A stretch of DNA of 64,000 nt from Faecalibacterium sp. UBA1771 (GCA_002315315.1 DCGT01000047.1:27099-91098); one strand, 5' to 3'. Positions 18,783 to 27,913 are shown, counted from the first letter of the stretch. Translations and numbers: made by a program. Notes: generated by a model from the sequence alone, not told the origin.

Positions 18783-19880
18783 TCAAACATTGAAACGAAA
18801 CAGCACAACATCGCCGTCGTTCATAACATATTCCTTGCCCTCACTGCGTACAAGCCCTTTTTCCTTTGCGGCGTTCATTGTACCGCATTCCTTAAGCGCA
18901 TCAAAGGCGACTATCTCAGCGCGGATAAAGCCTCGCTCAAAATCGGAGTGAATCTTACCTGCCGCCTGCGGAGCCTTTGTGCCCTTGGTAATGGTCCATG
19001 CACGGCACTCATCCTCTCCGGCGGTGAGGAATGAAATCAGTCCGAGCAGAGAATAGCACTGTTTGATAAGGCGGTCAAGACCACTCTGCTCAATCCCGAG
19101 GTCGGCGAGAAATTCCAGCTTTTCATCTGCCGAAAGTGTGCTTATCTCCTCTTCCGCCTTGGCGCATATCGGCAGAACCCCGGCATTGAAGGCTGCGGCG
19201 CGCTCTATTACCTTTTGATAATGTATGTTGCTGTCGGCACCGTTGAAAAGGTCGTCATCGGAAAGGTTGGCGGCAAAGATGACCGGCTTTGCCGACAGAA
19301 GCGGCATATCAGCCATAAGCGCCTTTTCCCCTTCGGTATTCAGCTCCATCTCGCGGGCGCTGTGACCGTCTGACAAAAACGCAAGCAGGCGTTCGAGAAA
19401 ATCACAATCGGCTTTGAGCGTCTTATCACCCTTCATCGCCTTTACCGTCTTGTCAAGACGGCGCTCGACAAACTCCATATCAGACAAAATCAGCTCCAAA
19501 TCAATAACGCCTATATCACGCAACGGGTCAACCGAACCGCTGACGTGAACAACATCGTCGTTCTCAAAGCATCTGACCACGTGTACAATGGCGTCAACCT
19601 CGCGAATGTGCGACAAAAACTTATTGCCGAGTCCCTCACCCTTGGATGCACCCTCAACGAGTCCCGCAATGTCCACGAACTCGACGGTGGCAGGAGTGAA
19701 TTTCTTGGGCTTATATTGGTCAAAGAGCCATGTCAAACGCTCATCCGGCACGGTAACCATTCCGACATTCGGCTCTATTGTGCAGAACGGATAGTTCGCC
19801 GCCTGAGCACCGGCTCCGGTAATAGCATTAAAAAGCGTACTTTTGCCTACATTCGGCAACCCCACAATACCTAATTTCAT
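18783..19880 (-). CDS. ychF: Ribosome-binding ATPase YchF
   Basis: A universally conserved Obg-family P-loop NTPase that binds ATP rather than GTP and interacts with ribosomes. From the ATG at 19880 (MKLGIVGLPNVGKSTLFN, GGGAGC upstream) it has 365 residues. Motifs: G1 GLPNVGKST (6-14), G3 DIAGLVEGASKGEGLGN, the altered G4 AANLSDDD that gives ATP preference, and a C-terminal TGS domain (LISFLTAGEDECRAWTI ... KEGKEYVMNDGDVVLFRFN region). mtnN follows 16 nt downstream. Confidence 0.97.
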   Translation of the reverse strand: MKLGIVGLPNVGKSTLFNAITGAGAQAANYPFCTIEPNVGMVTVPDERLTWLFDQYKPKKFTPATVEFVDIAGLVEGASKGEGLGNKFLSHIREVDAIVHVVRCFENDDVVHVSGSVDPLRDIGVIDLELILSDMEFVERRLDKTVKAMKGDKTLKADCDFLERLLAFLSDGHSAREMELNTEGEKALMADMPLLSAKPVIFAANLSDDDLFNGADSNIHYQKVIERAAAFNAGVLPICAKAEEEISTLSADEKLEFLADLGIEQSGLDRLIKQCYSLLGLISFLTAGEDECRAWTITKGTKAPQAAGKIHSDFERGFIRAEIVAFDALKECGTMNAAKEKGLVRSEGKEYVMNDGDVVLFRFNV

Positions 19881-20059
19881 AAACAGCTCCCGAAAAAATT
19901 TATGAAATATATTATACCGCATTTTCCGTCAGGCTTCAACACAATAACGGCTCAAATACATGCCTATGTGCGAATGTTCGGCGTATATGCCTGTTCTTTG
20001 CATCTGTGTATCTGAATCCTTGCGGCAAAAAAGGAAGTTTATTCCAGCCGTACGATATA

Positions 20060-20088
20060 TTTACATTTTGCAAGGTGTCGTGTATAAT
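20060..20088 (+). promoter_or_regulatory. Promoter of the DUF3048 lipoprotein gene
   Basis: TTTACA (20060-20065), 17-nt spacer, perfect TATAAT (20083-20088), about 50 nt before the start codon. Confidence 0.75.
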
Positions 20089-20137
20089 ATAATTTGCAAC
20101 AAAAATTACCCCGCAACATATAAGGAGAATTTTTCTG

Positions 20138-21253
20138 ATGAAAAGAATTATTGCCGTTTTGCTTCTTGCGGCATCGCTGCTTACACTCGTCGGCTGCGGA
20201 CCCAAGGAGTCTGTAGAGGCTGAAGTCAACGCCGGCATTCAGTCCTCCACCGTTGTCGACCCCTATTCGGTAGAGGGCACAGGTGAGCAGGGCGCTAGCG
20301 CTGTCGATTCCGCCAAAGAGTCCTACAACCGTCTTACAGGTCTTTATGACCTTGCCAACGACCGCGTCGGCTATCGTCCCATCGCCGTATCAGTCAACAA
20401 CATCAATGTTGCATGGCCGCAGTACGGTATCTCCAAGGCCGATATCATCTACGAGATAGAGACCGAGGGCGGCATAACCCGTCTTATGGCTATGTTCTCC
20501 GACACACGTGAGATTGAAAAGATAGGCTCCGTCCGTTCTCTGCGTGACCAGTTTATCGAGGCGACCTTCCCGCTCAACCCCATTATCGTTCATATCGGTA
20601 CGTCGGTATTCGCCGACGAGGTTATGGAGGCTTACGGCATCCGCACACTCGACGGTTACTATAACCTAAACGTATATTGGAGAGATCCCGAGCGTCTTGG
20701 CAAATATTCTTACGAGCATACCGCTATGACTAGCGGTGCATCTATTCTCAAGTCCATCGAGTCCTCCGGTATGAAGACCGATTCCACCTCCAGCATTTCC
20801 GCCTTCAACTTCATCGACCCCGATGAGGAAAAGGTTGTACCGACCACCGGTGCCGCCGGTTCGGTCACCTGCCCGCTGTCCGCCAACTCTATGTACGATC
20901 TTGACCTGCGTTATGATGCCGAAAGCGGCAAATACCTCAAATATCAGCGCGGCAATGCTCAGGTTGACGCCGGCAACGACAACAAACAGCTTGCTTTTGA
21001 CAACGCTTTCGTAATCTTCTGCCATATCGACTTCAACTCCGGCACCGATCTCATCCACGCTTATTACGAGGAGGGCGGCGAAGCTTACTACTTCTCGCAG
21101 GGTCAGTATCAGCACCTCACATGGACAAAGGACGATTTCTCCTCCAACTTCGTCTTCACCACCGACGACGGAGAAGAGCTGCGCGTCAACACCGGCAAGA
21201 GCTACCTGTGCGTTATCAATGAAACCCGTATGGATAAGATGGTTATTGCCTGA
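20138..21253 (+). CDS. DUF3048 domain lipoprotein (YerB-like)
   Basis: A 371-residue lipoprotein. The signal MKRIIAVLLLAASLLTLVGC ends in a lipobox with Cys20. The body matches the DUF3048 family: RPIAVSVNNINVAWPQYGIS, ADIIYEIETEGGITRLMAMF, IGSVRSLRDQF, then the C-terminal half with YLKYQRGNAQVD and DLIHAYYEEGGEAYYF. The family is widespread in Bacillota and of unknown function; it sits on the outside of the membrane. AAGGAGA lies upstream. The gene is transcribed alone from a near-consensus promoter and ends at a strong terminator shared with the convergent operon. Confidence 0.9.
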   Translation: MKRIIAVLLLAASLLTLVGCGPKESVEAEVNAGIQSSTVVDPYSVEGTGEQGASAVDSAKESYNRLTGLYDLANDRVGYRPIAVSVNNINVAWPQYGISKADIIYEIETEGGITRLMAMFSDTREIEKIGSVRSLRDQFIEATFPLNPIIVHIGTSVFADEVMEAYGIRTLDGYYNLNVYWRDPERLGKYSYEHTAMTSGASILKSIESSGMKTDSTSSISAFNFIDPDEEKVVPTTGAAGSVTCPLSANSMYDLDLRYDAESGKYLKYQRGNAQVDAGNDNKQLAFDNAFVIFCHIDFNSGTDLIHAYYEEGGEAYYFSQGQYQHLTWTKDDFSSNFVFTTDDGEELRVNTGKSYLCVINETRMDKMVIA

Positions 21254-21275
21254 TTGTAATCCGAAACAAGTATAT

Positions 21276-21310
21276 AAAAATGAGCAGGCCGCGCGGTCTG
21301 CTCATTTTTT
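21276..21310. terminator. Bidirectional terminator
   Basis: AAAAATGAGCAGGCC pairs with GGTCTGCTCATTTTTT. It ends the DUF3048 gene on the plus strand and the kinase-like operon on the minus strand. Confidence 0.88.
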
Positions 21311-21311
21311 A

Positions 21312-23147
21312 CTATATTGCACCTCGTACAGTAGACTGTCTTGCTCTCGTTTCGGTACCTTTTGTCCTGGTATTTTGGACGGTTTTTTCGTTCTTTGCCG
21401 ATTTCTGCTTCACCGCATTTAACTGCGCATACTTTTTCAACATTCCATCGGTAAAAGCACGGGAATTCTTGTAAGCGGCAGGGTTGACTTCCTTTTTGCC
21501 GACTGCCTTGACCAAATCCTTAACCGTATCGTTCTTTTTGATGTTTTGGAGCATTTCGCCTATTTTTCCGACAGATGTAATCTCTTTTATCTTTGTATCT
21601 TTTTGCTCGGCTGTGATCGTCTTGTCGGACGAAATATTCTGAATTTCCTTTTCAAGCCGGGCGGCAACCAACATTTCCCTCACACCTTCGTCTCCGCTGA
21701 AAAATCTTCCCGCCTTGGAGAAACCGTCCTCGCGAAGCTGTGTTATTCTGTTTTTCGCAAGCTCTACTGCGGATAGCTGTTTTTCTTCGAAAATTCCGAC
21801 CTTTTTCCCTTCGTTTGACAGATACAGCTCATTCAGTCTGTCTACCTCTTCGGGATAATCGTTCTTAACATTTTCTATACGCTCATTTACAAGTTCGGTA
21901 AAAAATCTGTTGTATTCCGCGCCGAGATTGTTTTTTCTGTTCAGAATATTCATATAGGTCTGCGTGTATTTTGACGGGTCCTTTTCACGGATATGCGATA
22001 GGTAATCGTCAAACATTGACATATACCGATCGTCGTCCATATTAACTATCTCGTTCACCTTATCCTTCATAACCGTAAGGTCGAGATTCATTTCGCCCTT
22101 GGCAAATTTATCAAAAACGACGTTGTACAATGTGTTGTTGGCGTGTGGCTTGTAGGTGGTACTCATGTGCTGTGCACCCGGAGACAGAATCTTATTAAAG
22201 CCCGCCTCCTTATCTATACCGTGCAGAACTAATTTATCATCACTTCCTCGCGTAACAATAAAGTTCTCTCCCTTGGTATCGAAGTTGCACATAAGCCAGT
22301 CTGTTATGTGCTCTCGCAAAATCTGGTCGCCCATCTCCTCAACCTTGGCAAAGGTGTCGTTGTCGGCAAGCTCGGGGTGGCGGCTGAACTTGAACAGGTC
22401 GATTACGCTCTTGCCCACCACATTGTCGAGTCTGCGCTGAAACGATACCTCACCGTCTTCGTCGGTTCTGCCCGAAAACGCATCGACAGCGGTAGCGGAG
22501 TCGACCAGCTTCTGCATATTGGCTCCCGCCACTGTTAGCAAAACTCCCTCTTTTTTATAGTAGCCGAGGCAGTTTACCGCCTGCTTGCTAAGCCAACGGC
22601 TTTTGTCCTGACCGTAATATTCCTTCATCGGCTTTGTTCCGCCGAGATGAACATCATGCCGGTTGCCCAACTCTATATTTACCATTTTATGATTAAGGGC
22701 ATGGCTGATATTACTTTTAAGCGCTGTGTCGTAGCTTGCGCGTGATTCATCGGACAACTCCTGATAATCTTGGTCGGATTTCAAGGAAAAGGACGACATT
22801 GTCGACTCGGTGACAGTATTTCTTGTATTGATAATTTCGCTGTCAATCTTCATTCTCTCGTTATCCTCAAGATTTATCCTGTTGATGGATGACAGCGGAA
22901 CGGAAACCATCTTTTTTTCCGGCTCGACGGAGGATCGTGAAAACCACTTTTTGAGCGAAGTTACTATACTTTTGCTGAAATCGTAAAACTTGTGTCTCAG
23001 ATTAGACTTAAGCTCATCCTTGCTGTCTGCCTTTTCGGCAGATTTCTGCAGCTCTTTAATCATATTCTCCTGCTCGGGCGACCCGAGATTGAATATGGAT
23101 TTTCTACCCGAAAGGCTTATTCTGTTGCTGTATTTGTTGCTCTCCAT
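21312..23147 (-). CDS. Large protein with a PI4K/HipA/FAM20-like kinase signature (paralogue A)
   Basis: A 611-residue cytoplasmic-looking protein without signal peptide or membrane segment; I know no named family. Residues about 165-320 show a kinase-like pattern: RWLSKQA with Lys188 as candidate ATP-binding lysine, the catalytic-loop-like TDWLMCNFDTKGENFIV (Asp283, Asn288, Asp290, Asn295) and HGIDKEAGF with candidate metal-binding Asp312. In PI4-kinases the corresponding stretches read DYIIRNTDRxxxNW and AIDNG, so the fold is inferred from spacing. A helical, charged C-terminal region follows (SHIREKDPSKYTQTYMNIL and others). It is paralogous to the gene immediately upstream (about 60 percent identity in that region by eye). 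GGAGGTG precedes the ATG. Last gene of its operon. Confidence 0.75.
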   Translation of the reverse strand: MESNKYSNRISLSGRKSIFNLGSPEQENMIKELQKSAEKADSKDELKSNLRHKFYDFSKSIVTSLKKWFSRSSVEPEKKMVSVPLSSINRINLEDNERMKIDSEIINTRNTVTESTMSSFSLKSDQDYQELSDESRASYDTALKSNISHALNHKMVNIELGNRHDVHLGGTKPMKEYYGQDKSRWLSKQAVNCLGYYKKEGVLLTVAGANMQKLVDSATAVDAFSGRTDEDGEVSFQRRLDNVVGKSVIDLFKFSRHPELADNDTFAKVEEMGDQILREHITDWLMCNFDTKGENFIVTRGSDDKLVLHGIDKEAGFNKILSPGAQHMSTTYKPHANNTLYNVVFDKFAKGEMNLDLTVMKDKVNEIVNMDDDRYMSMFDDYLSHIREKDPSKYTQTYMNILNRKNNLGAEYNRFFTELVNERIENVKNDYPEEVDRLNELYLSNEGKKVGIFEEKQLSAVELAKNRITQLREDGFSKAGRFFSGDEGVREMLVAARLEKEIQNISSDKTITAEQKDTKIKEITSVGKIGEMLQNIKKNDTVKDLVKAVGKKEVNPAAYKNSRAFTDGMLKKYAQLNAVKQKSAKNEKTVQNTRTKGTETRARQSTVRGAI

Positions 23148-23237
23148 TTTGTCGTTTCACCTCCCAACGATATAAACCTGTATATCGCATTTAATTAAAA
23201 TGGAGTAGGTAAAAACCCACTCCATTCAATCAAGCGA

Positions 23238-25130
23238 CTATGCTGCTTTTATTGCGCCCTTTTTATCCTTTGACTTTTCCTTTTCTTCCTTTTTCTCTTT
23301 CTCTTTTTCTTTCTTGTTCTCTTTTTCTTTTTTCTTCTCTTCTTCTTTTCTCTTTTTCTCGGCAGCTTTCTGGAGCTCTTCCTTTCTCTTGATTGCTCTT
23401 TGCGCGGCAAGCTCCTTATGCTTGCTAATCATTCCCTTAATAAATTCCTTGGAGTTCTTGAAATCCGACGGCTTAACTTCCTTATTGCTTACCGCTTCTA
23501 CAAGCGCTTTTACACGCTCGTCGTTTTTCAGAGAATTGGCATACTTCTGAATATTCTTCGGAGAAGTCAGTTCTCTGATTTTATTATCCTTTTCCTTACG
23601 GCTCATGGTTTTTTCGGCTTCTATCTGGTTAATCTGATTACCGAGCTGAGCGGCGGCAAGCATCATCCTTACGCCATCTCCATTTTTGCCAAACCTGCCG
23701 ATTTTCGAATATCCTTCTTCACGGAATTTTGTCAGACGCGATCTTGCGTAGTCAAGCGCAGTATAGTTCTTTTCCTTAAAGGCATTTAATTTTTTATCTC
23801 TGTTGTTCAGATAGGTATTCTTTAATCTCTCGGCTTCCTTGGGATTCTTTTCCTCCGTATTCTTTATACGTTCATTGATGAGGTCGGTGAACATATTGTT
23901 GTAATCTCTGCCGAGATTATTTTTGCGCGCTAAAATGTTCTGATAGGTCTGAGCATACTTTGAGGGGTCTTTTTCACGGACATGGTTGAGATAGTCGGAA
24001 AATTGTTCCATATATTTGCCGTTATCCATTTCGACAATCTCTTTTACCTTATCCTTCATAAAATCAATGTTAAGATTTATTTCGCCCTTGGCATACTTAT
24101 CGAACACTGCCTTGTAAAGCGTATCGGAGTTCGGCTTTGACTTGGGACTCATATTCTGCGCATCGGTGGCAAGTATTTTTTCAAATGAGTTCTCTTTGTT
24201 CACACCATGCAGTACCATATTGTTGCTTTCATCGGTGGTCACAACAAAGTTGTTGCCGCTGGTATCGAAATTGCACATAAGCCAGTCGGTGACGTGCTCA
24301 CGCAAAATCTGATTGCCGAGCTCTTCGACTTTCTTTAACTCCTCGGGGGTAGCCTTATCGGGATTCTTGGAGAACTTTTCGAGGTCGAGTGTTTCTTTAT
24401 CTACAACCTTGCCGGTAATTTCACGCTGGAATGTGATATTTTCCTCACCTTCGGCAGTCTTGCCGGTAAAGACATCGACGGCGGTATCAGGGTCAACGAG
24501 ATTCTGAATGCTTTTGCCGACATCGGAGATCAAGGGCTTTGCCGGTTTGTAAATTCCGAGACAGTTTACCGCTTTTTTACCGAGCCATTTAGTATTATCG
24601 TCCGCGATATATTCCTTTAAACCCTTTTTGTTGCCGATCGTAATATCACTGCGTTCTCCGAGCTTCATCTTCATTTTTTCTTTTTGGGCGATGTTCTCGG
24701 TGTTCTCCTGCAGAGCTTTATCGAAATCCTTCTTTTTTTCTCCGGTAAGGTTTTGGACGTCTTCTTTGTTAATATTTTTATCATCAAGAGTCTTTTTCAT
24801 AGCGGACTCGTTGACTTTTTCAATCTTTTTTTCGTATTCGTTTTTCTCGTTGACACTCAGCTTTTCCTTGTCAATCGACGTCAAAGGCACTTCCACAGTA
24901 GTTACCTTTGACTCTTTGGCGAGGTCGGAGAAATTATTATTCACCGAGTCCTTGAGGTCCTTGGAGAAATCATAAATTTCACTTTTAAATTGTGATTTAT
25001 TGATAACGTTATCCTTGCCGAGAATCTGATCAGCAGTGCCTTTACGCTTGAGTATGACAGTAGAGGAACGTTTTTTACTATTGTCGTTCGTGACACTGAC
25101 ATTGTTACCGAAATTATTAGCTATTTCCAT
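23238..25130 (-). CDS. Large kinase-like paralogue B with a charged C-terminal tail
   Basis: A 630-residue paralogue of the next gene downstream. Shared blocks include KWLGKKAVNCLGIYKP (candidate Lys185), TDWLMCNFDTSGNNFVV (Asp282, Asn287, Asp289, Asn294) and DPSKYAQTYQNILARKNNLG. The position of the predicted metal-binding Asp is Asn311 here (HGVNKENSF), so this copy may be catalytically weak or a pseudokinase. The last 60 residues are almost all Lys and Glu, a probable long single helix, and account for the very T-rich plus strand at 23270-23360. No signal peptide. GGAGGTG precedes the ATG, in a leader nearly identical to that of paralogue A, which follows after 90 nt. No known function. 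Confidence 0.75.
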   Translation of the reverse strand: MEIANNFGNNVSVTNDNSKKRSSTVILKRKGTADQILGKDNVINKSQFKSEIYDFSKDLKDSVNNNFSDLAKESKVTTVEVPLTSIDKEKLSVNEKNEYEKKIEKVNESAMKKTLDDKNINKEDVQNLTGEKKKDFDKALQENTENIAQKEKMKMKLGERSDITIGNKKGLKEYIADDNTKWLGKKAVNCLGIYKPAKPLISDVGKSIQNLVDPDTAVDVFTGKTAEGEENITFQREITGKVVDKETLDLEKFSKNPDKATPEELKKVEELGNQILREHVTDWLMCNFDTSGNNFVVTTDESNNMVLHGVNKENSFEKILATDAQNMSPKSKPNSDTLYKAVFDKYAKGEINLNIDFMKDKVKEIVEMDNGKYMEQFSDYLNHVREKDPSKYAQTYQNILARKNNLGRDYNNMFTDLINERIKNTEEKNPKEAERLKNTYLNNRDKKLNAFKEKNYTALDYARSRLTKFREEGYSKIGRFGKNGDGVRMMLAAAQLGNQINQIEAEKTMSRKEKDNKIRELTSPKNIQKYANSLKNDERVKALVEAVSNKEVKPSDFKNSKEFIKGMISKHKELAAQRAIKRKEELQKAAEKKRKEEEKKKEKENKKEKEKEKKEEKEKSKDKKGAIKAA

Positions 25131-25168
25131 TTTGCTGCTTCACCTCCGGGTTAATTATGATACCGCAG

Positions 25169-25633
25169 TTAAACATCAAGCTCGGCAATGAGTCGGGCGA
25201 TATTAGAATTGGGCTTATTCATAAGCTTGCGAAGTCCGCCGATATAGTGGTCTATTACAACGAGAGGTCCGAGCAGTACCGCCTCGAGCACATCATTGCT
25301 CACCTTTTCGTCGGGGCAATATCCGAACGTCTTATACTGAATCGCTCCGTTTTCGTAATCAAGCTCAAAATTCCCGTTCAGCAAACCGTAATTGGCGCGA
25401 TGAAGGAACTCGCCCACATACGGGTAGTAATCGGAATCGAAAACCCACGGGAGCATAACATAGCAGGCAAACCCGTCCTCAAGCACGGCGATAGCCACCT
25501 CTACCTCTTCTCCGGTTTCATCTATGGTAAAATCGGTAATAAACCGACCCTCTTCTTCGCTGAAGCCGTAGAGGATATCTCTTTCATCCAGGAAAGCCTT
25601 AATTGCATTAGCCAAAAGCTCAGAATAGTCCAT
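25169..25633 (-). CDS. YbjN-like protein (type III chaperone-like fold family)
   Basis: A 154-residue acidic protein, first gene of the operon with the two kinase-like proteins (38 nt gap). The order of an N-terminal helix, then EEEGRFITDFTIDETGEEVEVAIAV with alternating strands, then VGEFLHRANYGLLNGNFELD and NDVLEAVLLGPLVVIDHYIGGL helices matches the YbjN family, in which the strands and helices form the fold of type III secretion chaperones (family knowledge). Assignment is by pattern only. Its operon position suggests it binds or stabilises one or both large proteins. AGAGGA lies upstream of the ATG. Confidence 0.7.
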   Translation of the reverse strand: MDYSELLANAIKAFLDERDILYGFSEEEGRFITDFTIDETGEEVEVAIAVLEDGFACYVMLPWVFDSDYYPYVGEFLHRANYGLLNGNFELDYENGAIQYKTFGYCPDEKVSNDVLEAVLLGPLVVIDHYIGGLRKLMNKPNSNIARLIAELDV

Positions 25634-25690
25634 TCCCCATTCCTCTTTTCATCAAACATTATACCCCGCATACCACCGAGCGAATGCACA

Positions 25691-25722
25691 TTTCACCCTT
25701 ATTGTGAAAACATTTTATCACA
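25691..25722. promoter_or_regulatory. Overlapping palindromes upstream of the kinase-like operon
   Basis: TTTCAC (25691-25696) and GTGAAA (25704-25709) form an inverted repeat with a 7-nt spacer, and TGTGA (25703-25707) with TCACA (25718-25722) a second with 10 nt. They lie 60-90 nt before the YbjN-like start. They could be operators; chance cannot be excluded in this AT-rich stretch. Confidence 0.3.
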
Positions 25723-25834
25723 TTATAAAAATTCAAGTGTATACAAAGGTTGATTATTTTATTAACAAACTATTAATAGTTTTCATTTTATCATATAGAA
25801 AAAAAACAATCAATGAAAATAATACAAAAAACAC

Positions 25835-27913
25835 CTACATTAAATAATATTCGGCAAAAATTTCGACAACTGATACAGCCGAGAGTGCCGCAGTGAGTGC
25901 AAGCGCGGTATTTTGAGTATCGGCGGTCTCGGTAACGAAGCGCGATGACGCTTTTGATATAAGCAGCGAAGCCGGCAGAATAAGCGGTATAAAATATCGG
26001 CTCTGAACTCCTAAAATCGAGGTACTTCCGAGCGTAGACCATGTAACATAAAACCCGGTGACAATTAGGACATACATACCGACGATAAGTTCGGAACAGA
26101 GCCATATATCGCCTTTTCTTAACTTTTCCGTTTCGCGTGCCGACAGCACCGAAACAACCGCGGCGACACATGGAGAAATCAGATTGGTAAGGCGTGCTGA
26201 GACGTCGAGCGTACCGAACATTCCGAAGGTGCCGAGGTAAAAAAGATTCTGATAACCGTCAACCAGCATAACGGCGATATACCGTATCGGCTGTGACAGC
26301 ACATATTTTATCTGAGCCATTCGGTCAACACCCGCCAAATCCTCCGTAGCGGTGATATTCACGGCGACAGCCGAAGCGTACCACAGCGAGGCAAGCCACA
26401 GCAGAATTCCGGAAATGATGCACGCGGCAATAATCGACATCCGCCTTTTTGCCGCAAGCTCCTGCGCGGGCATAAGCATCATCAGCAAGGCAAGCGGAAT
26501 ATATATCGGCTTAATCATAACGATTACCGCAAACGAGACAATCATCGCGGCTATATCTCTCCTGCTCGGTGTGCCGCCGAGGCACAGACCGGCAAACACG
26601 GCAAACGAGCTGAGAAACATCGAGTCGTATGACACCATCGACACCATAAAAAGCGTCATCGGGAACAATGTCATAAGAATAAGCGCAGAGCGGTAGCGCT
26701 TGGCTTTTTTGAGAGCAAAACGAACGCAAAAGGCATAGAAAACAGCTTGGGCGATTCTCGCCGCCCACATCATAAACAGCGCCCTTGAGGTGAACAGCCG
26801 AGCGGCGGCAATACCGACAGCGGCGGGAATATAGGGCAAAATGAGCTGTACGTTGCTCTTATGCTCCGAGTCAACCGTACCGCCGGCAAAATACAGCTTC
26901 ATTGCATCGGTCACCGACCTTCCGCCGTAGAGCAGCTTGCCGTTGTTCATCTCGGCAGGGAAACAGCTGTACATCAGCTCAACGTCATCGGGCAGCTTGT
27001 AGTCGTAATCAAAATCAAATCTCAGCTCCGAAACGGTGTAAGCGCGTATAAAATGAAATGTTTCGTCGGGAGCCTGGAGCGGAGCACCTACAACGGCAAA
27101 CAGCGAGCCGAGCAGCAAAACCGCCGCAAAAGCTCTGTTCTCCGTTTTTTTGATGCGAACAATCCACACCATCAGCCACCAGACTGCAAACATTGCGGCG
27201 GCGGCAAACAGCCCGAGCATATCGCCGATTGCGGACGCGGCGGTAAACATACCTCCGGCGGTCAAGCCCGCCACTCCGCCCGCCGCTGACGCCATTACCG
27301 ACACAAGCGCCGTCAGGTGCGTGGGAGCTTTTTTGTTTTTGATAAAACAGATAAATATATAAATTCCCGACAGAACAGCCGACGCGGCAAGCCACATAAC
27401 GGCGATCCGCGGCACGGAAACGGTTGACGGCGCAGAGTTTCCGTTGAGCACAATACCGTCAAAGGTTATGTCGCTGCGGACCTTTTCGGTGGGATAGAAT
27501 CGTATGTAATCAAGCGACTGTATGTCACAGCTCGCCGTCCATACTCCGTCCGAGGTTTCGGAAAGCGCCATCATAAATTCACCCTCGATACCCGATTTAA
27601 CGCCGTGCCAATACAGCACCGTTTCAGTAACATCGTAATCGGAGCGATTCATATACACCTCAATATCGGTAACTCTGCCGACGTCTATGCCGTCAATTTC
27701 AAAATATGAGTTGTAGGCGAGGGTATAATAATATCCCTTGTCGGTCGTGTCGAATTCCCAACCGTAAAAATCTCCGGCGGCAAGCTCTACCTTTTCGGGC
27801 AACTCGGCGTTGCTTCGGCGAACGGTCAGAATTTCCGCCGCGGCAGAAGCGGCAAGCGCGAGCACTGCCGCAATCAGCATTGCCACGCCAAGAATGTTTT
27901 TTTGTTTTTTCAT
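25835..27913 (-). CDS. DUF2142 family polytopic membrane protein
   Basis: A 692-residue membrane protein from the ATG at 27913 (MKKQKNILGVAMLI, GGAGT upstream). After an N-terminal membrane segment comes an extracellular beta-rich domain (about 30-170), then a dozen further membrane segments. The stretch GAPLQAPDETFHFIRAYTVSEL is the DUF2142 hallmark: a conserved Asp-Glu and His in the first outer loop, as in GT-C glycosyltransferases. It may move a sugar from a lipid carrier to a surface polymer; donor unknown. It lies 80 nt downstream of the neuB-type gene on the same strand and may share its transcript. Confidence 0.82.
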   Translation of the reverse strand: MKKQKNILGVAMLIAAVLALAASAAAEILTVRRSNAELPEKVELAAGDFYGWEFDTTDKGYYYTLAYNSYFEIDGIDVGRVTDIEVYMNRSDYDVTETVLYWHGVKSGIEGEFMMALSETSDGVWTASCDIQSLDYIRFYPTEKVRSDITFDGIVLNGNSAPSTVSVPRIAVMWLAASAVLSGIYIFICFIKNKKAPTHLTALVSVMASAAGGVAGLTAGGMFTAASAIGDMLGLFAAAAMFAVWWLMVWIVRIKKTENRAFAAVLLLGSLFAVVGAPLQAPDETFHFIRAYTVSELRFDFDYDYKLPDDVELMYSCFPAEMNNGKLLYGGRSVTDAMKLYFAGGTVDSEHKSNVQLILPYIPAAVGIAAARLFTSRALFMMWAARIAQAVFYAFCVRFALKKAKRYRSALILMTLFPMTLFMVSMVSYDSMFLSSFAVFAGLCLGGTPSRRDIAAMIVSFAVIVMIKPIYIPLALLMMLMPAQELAAKRRMSIIAACIISGILLWLASLWYASAVAVNITATEDLAGVDRMAQIKYVLSQPIRYIAVMLVDGYQNLFYLGTFGMFGTLDVSARLTNLISPCVAAVVSVLSARETEKLRKGDIWLCSELIVGMYVLIVTGFYVTWSTLGSTSILGVQSRYFIPLILPASLLISKASSRFVTETADTQNTALALTAALSAVSVVEIFAEYYLM

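Noticed and set aside
23270..23360. A nearly pure pyrimidine tract on the plus strand that looks like a simple repeat.
   Set aside because: It is the Lys/Glu-rich C-terminal coding sequence of paralogue B read on the other strand.
25703..25722. TGTGA-N10-TCACA as a CRP site.
   Set aside because: Canonical CRP sites have a 6-nt centre; the 10-nt spacing and AT-rich context make it weak, so it is listed only as a possible operator.
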